From: Desulfuromonadaceae bacterium
GTDB taxonomy: Bacteria; Desulfobacterota; Desulfuromonadia; Geobacterales; Pseudopelobacteraceae
NCBI GenBank assembly: GCA_028686145.1
Contig: JAQUCQ010000037.1
Coordinates: 1-15,674, forward strand
Length of the DNA stretch: 15,674 nucleotides
Direction: 5' to 3'
Position numbers and translations under genes: made by a program. Below the pieces are notes generated by a model, which was given only the letters and a program-made list of their open reading frames with translations, was not told the DNA's origin and searched no databases. Positions within the stretch are counted from its first letter, which is position 1. Each line of letters starts with the position of its first letter. Positions 14,786 to 15,674 of the stretch are shown here, one piece after another.

Positions 14786-15674
14786 ATGTCAAACAGCATG
14801 TCCCGCAACCAACTTGCACGCATGGTATTGATTCTTGGTACCATGACCGCTTTCGGCTCCATGTCCATCGATATGTATCTCCCCGCCTTTCCGCAGATGG
14901 CACAAGATCTCCGGGTCCCGCTCGGCACGGTGCAGCTCTCCATTTCCGCCTTCCTGTTCGGTATGGCCGCAGGGCAGTTGTTTTACGGACCGCTTTCTGA
15001 CCGTTTTGGAAGGCGCAGGCCGCTCCTCTACGGATTGGCACTATACGTTGCTTCAGCGGTAGGGTGCGCCTGTGTCCATACGGGTGAGGAACTTCTGTTC
15101 TGGCGCCTGGTAATGGCGATTGGAGGTGGGGCAGGCATGGTAATTTCGCGTGCCGTAGTACGCGATCTTTATGACACGACCGAAGCGGCCCGGATGTTTT
15201 CTCTTCTCATGCTGGTGATGGGAGCTGCACCGATACTGGCGCCGATCGCAGGCGGACAACTCCTGCTGATCACGGGATGGCGGGGAATTTTCCTGTTTTT
15301 GGGGGTCTTCGGGCTGCTGTCGCTCGTTGCAGTAGCGGTGGGACTCCCTGAATCGCTGCCTGAGGGACGGCGCGTCCGCCACAACCTTACCGAGATGGCC
15401 GCTATGTACCGGCGCCTCCTCCTCAACCACAGCTATGTTCGTTACTCCATCGCGCTGGGATGCATCGCCGGAGTCAACTTTTCCTATATTTCGGGAGCGC
15501 CGTTCCTCTTCATTGAGCTGCACGGAGTCTCCCCCCAGCACTTCGGCCTCTTCTTCGGCGCCAATGCCTGTGGACTGATTGGAGCATCACAGTTCAACCG
15601 CAGGCTTCTAAAACGTTTCAGCGCGCAGCGCATTTTGCATGTTACGTTCACTATTAATGCAGCGGAAGCCCTTC
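14786..15674 (+). CDS. Bcr/CflA-type drug-efflux MFS transporter, 5' part
   Basis: The frame is open from ATG 14786 to the window edge (296 codons), so the 3' end is missing. The family's usual length is about 400 residues with 12 membrane helices, of which about eight are visible. Diagnostic features are D29-MYLPAFP in the first helix region, motif A GPLSDRFGRRRP (68-79), SRAVVRDLYD (121-130), the proline/glycine-rich APILAPIAGG helix (148-157), GWRGIF and LPESLP. This combination is typical of the Bcr/CflA drug:proton antiporters in the inner membrane, which export compounds such as bicyclomycin, chloramphenicol or sulfonamides; the substrate here is unknown. AGAAGGA lies 7 nt before the ATG. 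The divergent 107-nt region upstream shows no clear operator. Confidence 0.9.
   Translation, partial: MSNSMSRNQLARMVLILGTMTAFGSMSIDMYLPAFPQMAQDLRVPLGTVQLSISAFLFGMAAGQLFYGPLSDRFGRRRPLLYGLALYVASAVGCACVHTGEELLFWRLVMAIGGGAGMVISRAVVRDLYDTTEAARMFSLLMLVMGAAPILAPIAGGQLLLITGWRGIFLFLGVFGLLSLVAVAVGLPESLPEGRRVRHNLTEMAAMYRRLLLNHSYVRYSIALGCIAGVNFSYISGAPFLFIELHGVSPQHFGLFFGANACGLIGASQFNRRLLKRFSAQRILHVTFTINAAEAL

Noticed and set aside
15053..15541. A 162-codon minus-strand open frame under the efflux gene
   Set aside because: The plus strand carries a clear Bcr/CflA transporter with conserved motifs; the minus frame is very rich in R, H and Q, as expected from antisense of a membrane protein.

Overview
The window looks like a mid-GC Gram-negative chromosome, most likely a Desulfuromonadota/Geobacterales-type bacterium. 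Two histidine kinases carry the HQWRQPLN phosphoacceptor motif and one has a PocR sensory domain. There is also a CheB-CheR-PAS hybrid, an acetate kinase start and outer-envelope lipid phosphatases. This assignment rests on gene style only; there is no rRNA or tRNA in the window.

Left part (1-4084). The window opens on the 5' end of an acetate kinase gene leaving on the minus strand. A promoter-bearing intergenic stretch follows, then a large cytoplasmic PocR-GAF histidine kinase (436-2514, +). Next come a secreted four-cysteine protein of unknown function (2703-3302, +) and a membrane-anchored J-domain protein (3383-4084, +).

Centre (4088-9199, all minus strand). Seven genes lie in one direction and are best read from the right: a four-repeat DUF347/COG4705 membrane protein, a secreted PepSY protein, a BcrC-type PAP2 undecaprenyl-diphosphatase, a small exported cysteine-containing protein, a second PAP2 phosphatase, an OmpR-family response regulator and its sensor kinase. 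The last three are coupled by TGATG and ATGA overlaps. A 51-bp sequence occurs twice (8223-8273 and 9345-9395, 49/51 identical), just upstream of the PepSY and DUF347 genes. It holds a tandem CTAAT-N6-CTAAG pair with 11-bp periodicity and a -10-like element, the typical layout of an OmpR/PmrA/BqsR-type target promoter. I infer that the local two-component system controls these genes as an envelope-stress or lipid-remodelling regulon.

Right part (9444-14690, minus strand). A thioredoxin-fold protein lacking its CxxC motif ends in a strong Rho-independent terminator only about 22 nt before a 993-aa CheB-CheR-coiled-coil-PAS-PAS protein. That gene is followed 24 nt later by a PAS-PAS histidine kinase that ends at its own terminator. 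The pair looks like a stand-alone sensory module with no receptor, CheA or response regulator in the window. Divergently, a Bcr/CflA drug-efflux transporter gene (14786 onward, +) runs off the right edge.

No insertion sequence, phage gene, CRISPR array or RNA gene was found. Most of the content is regulatory and envelope genes.
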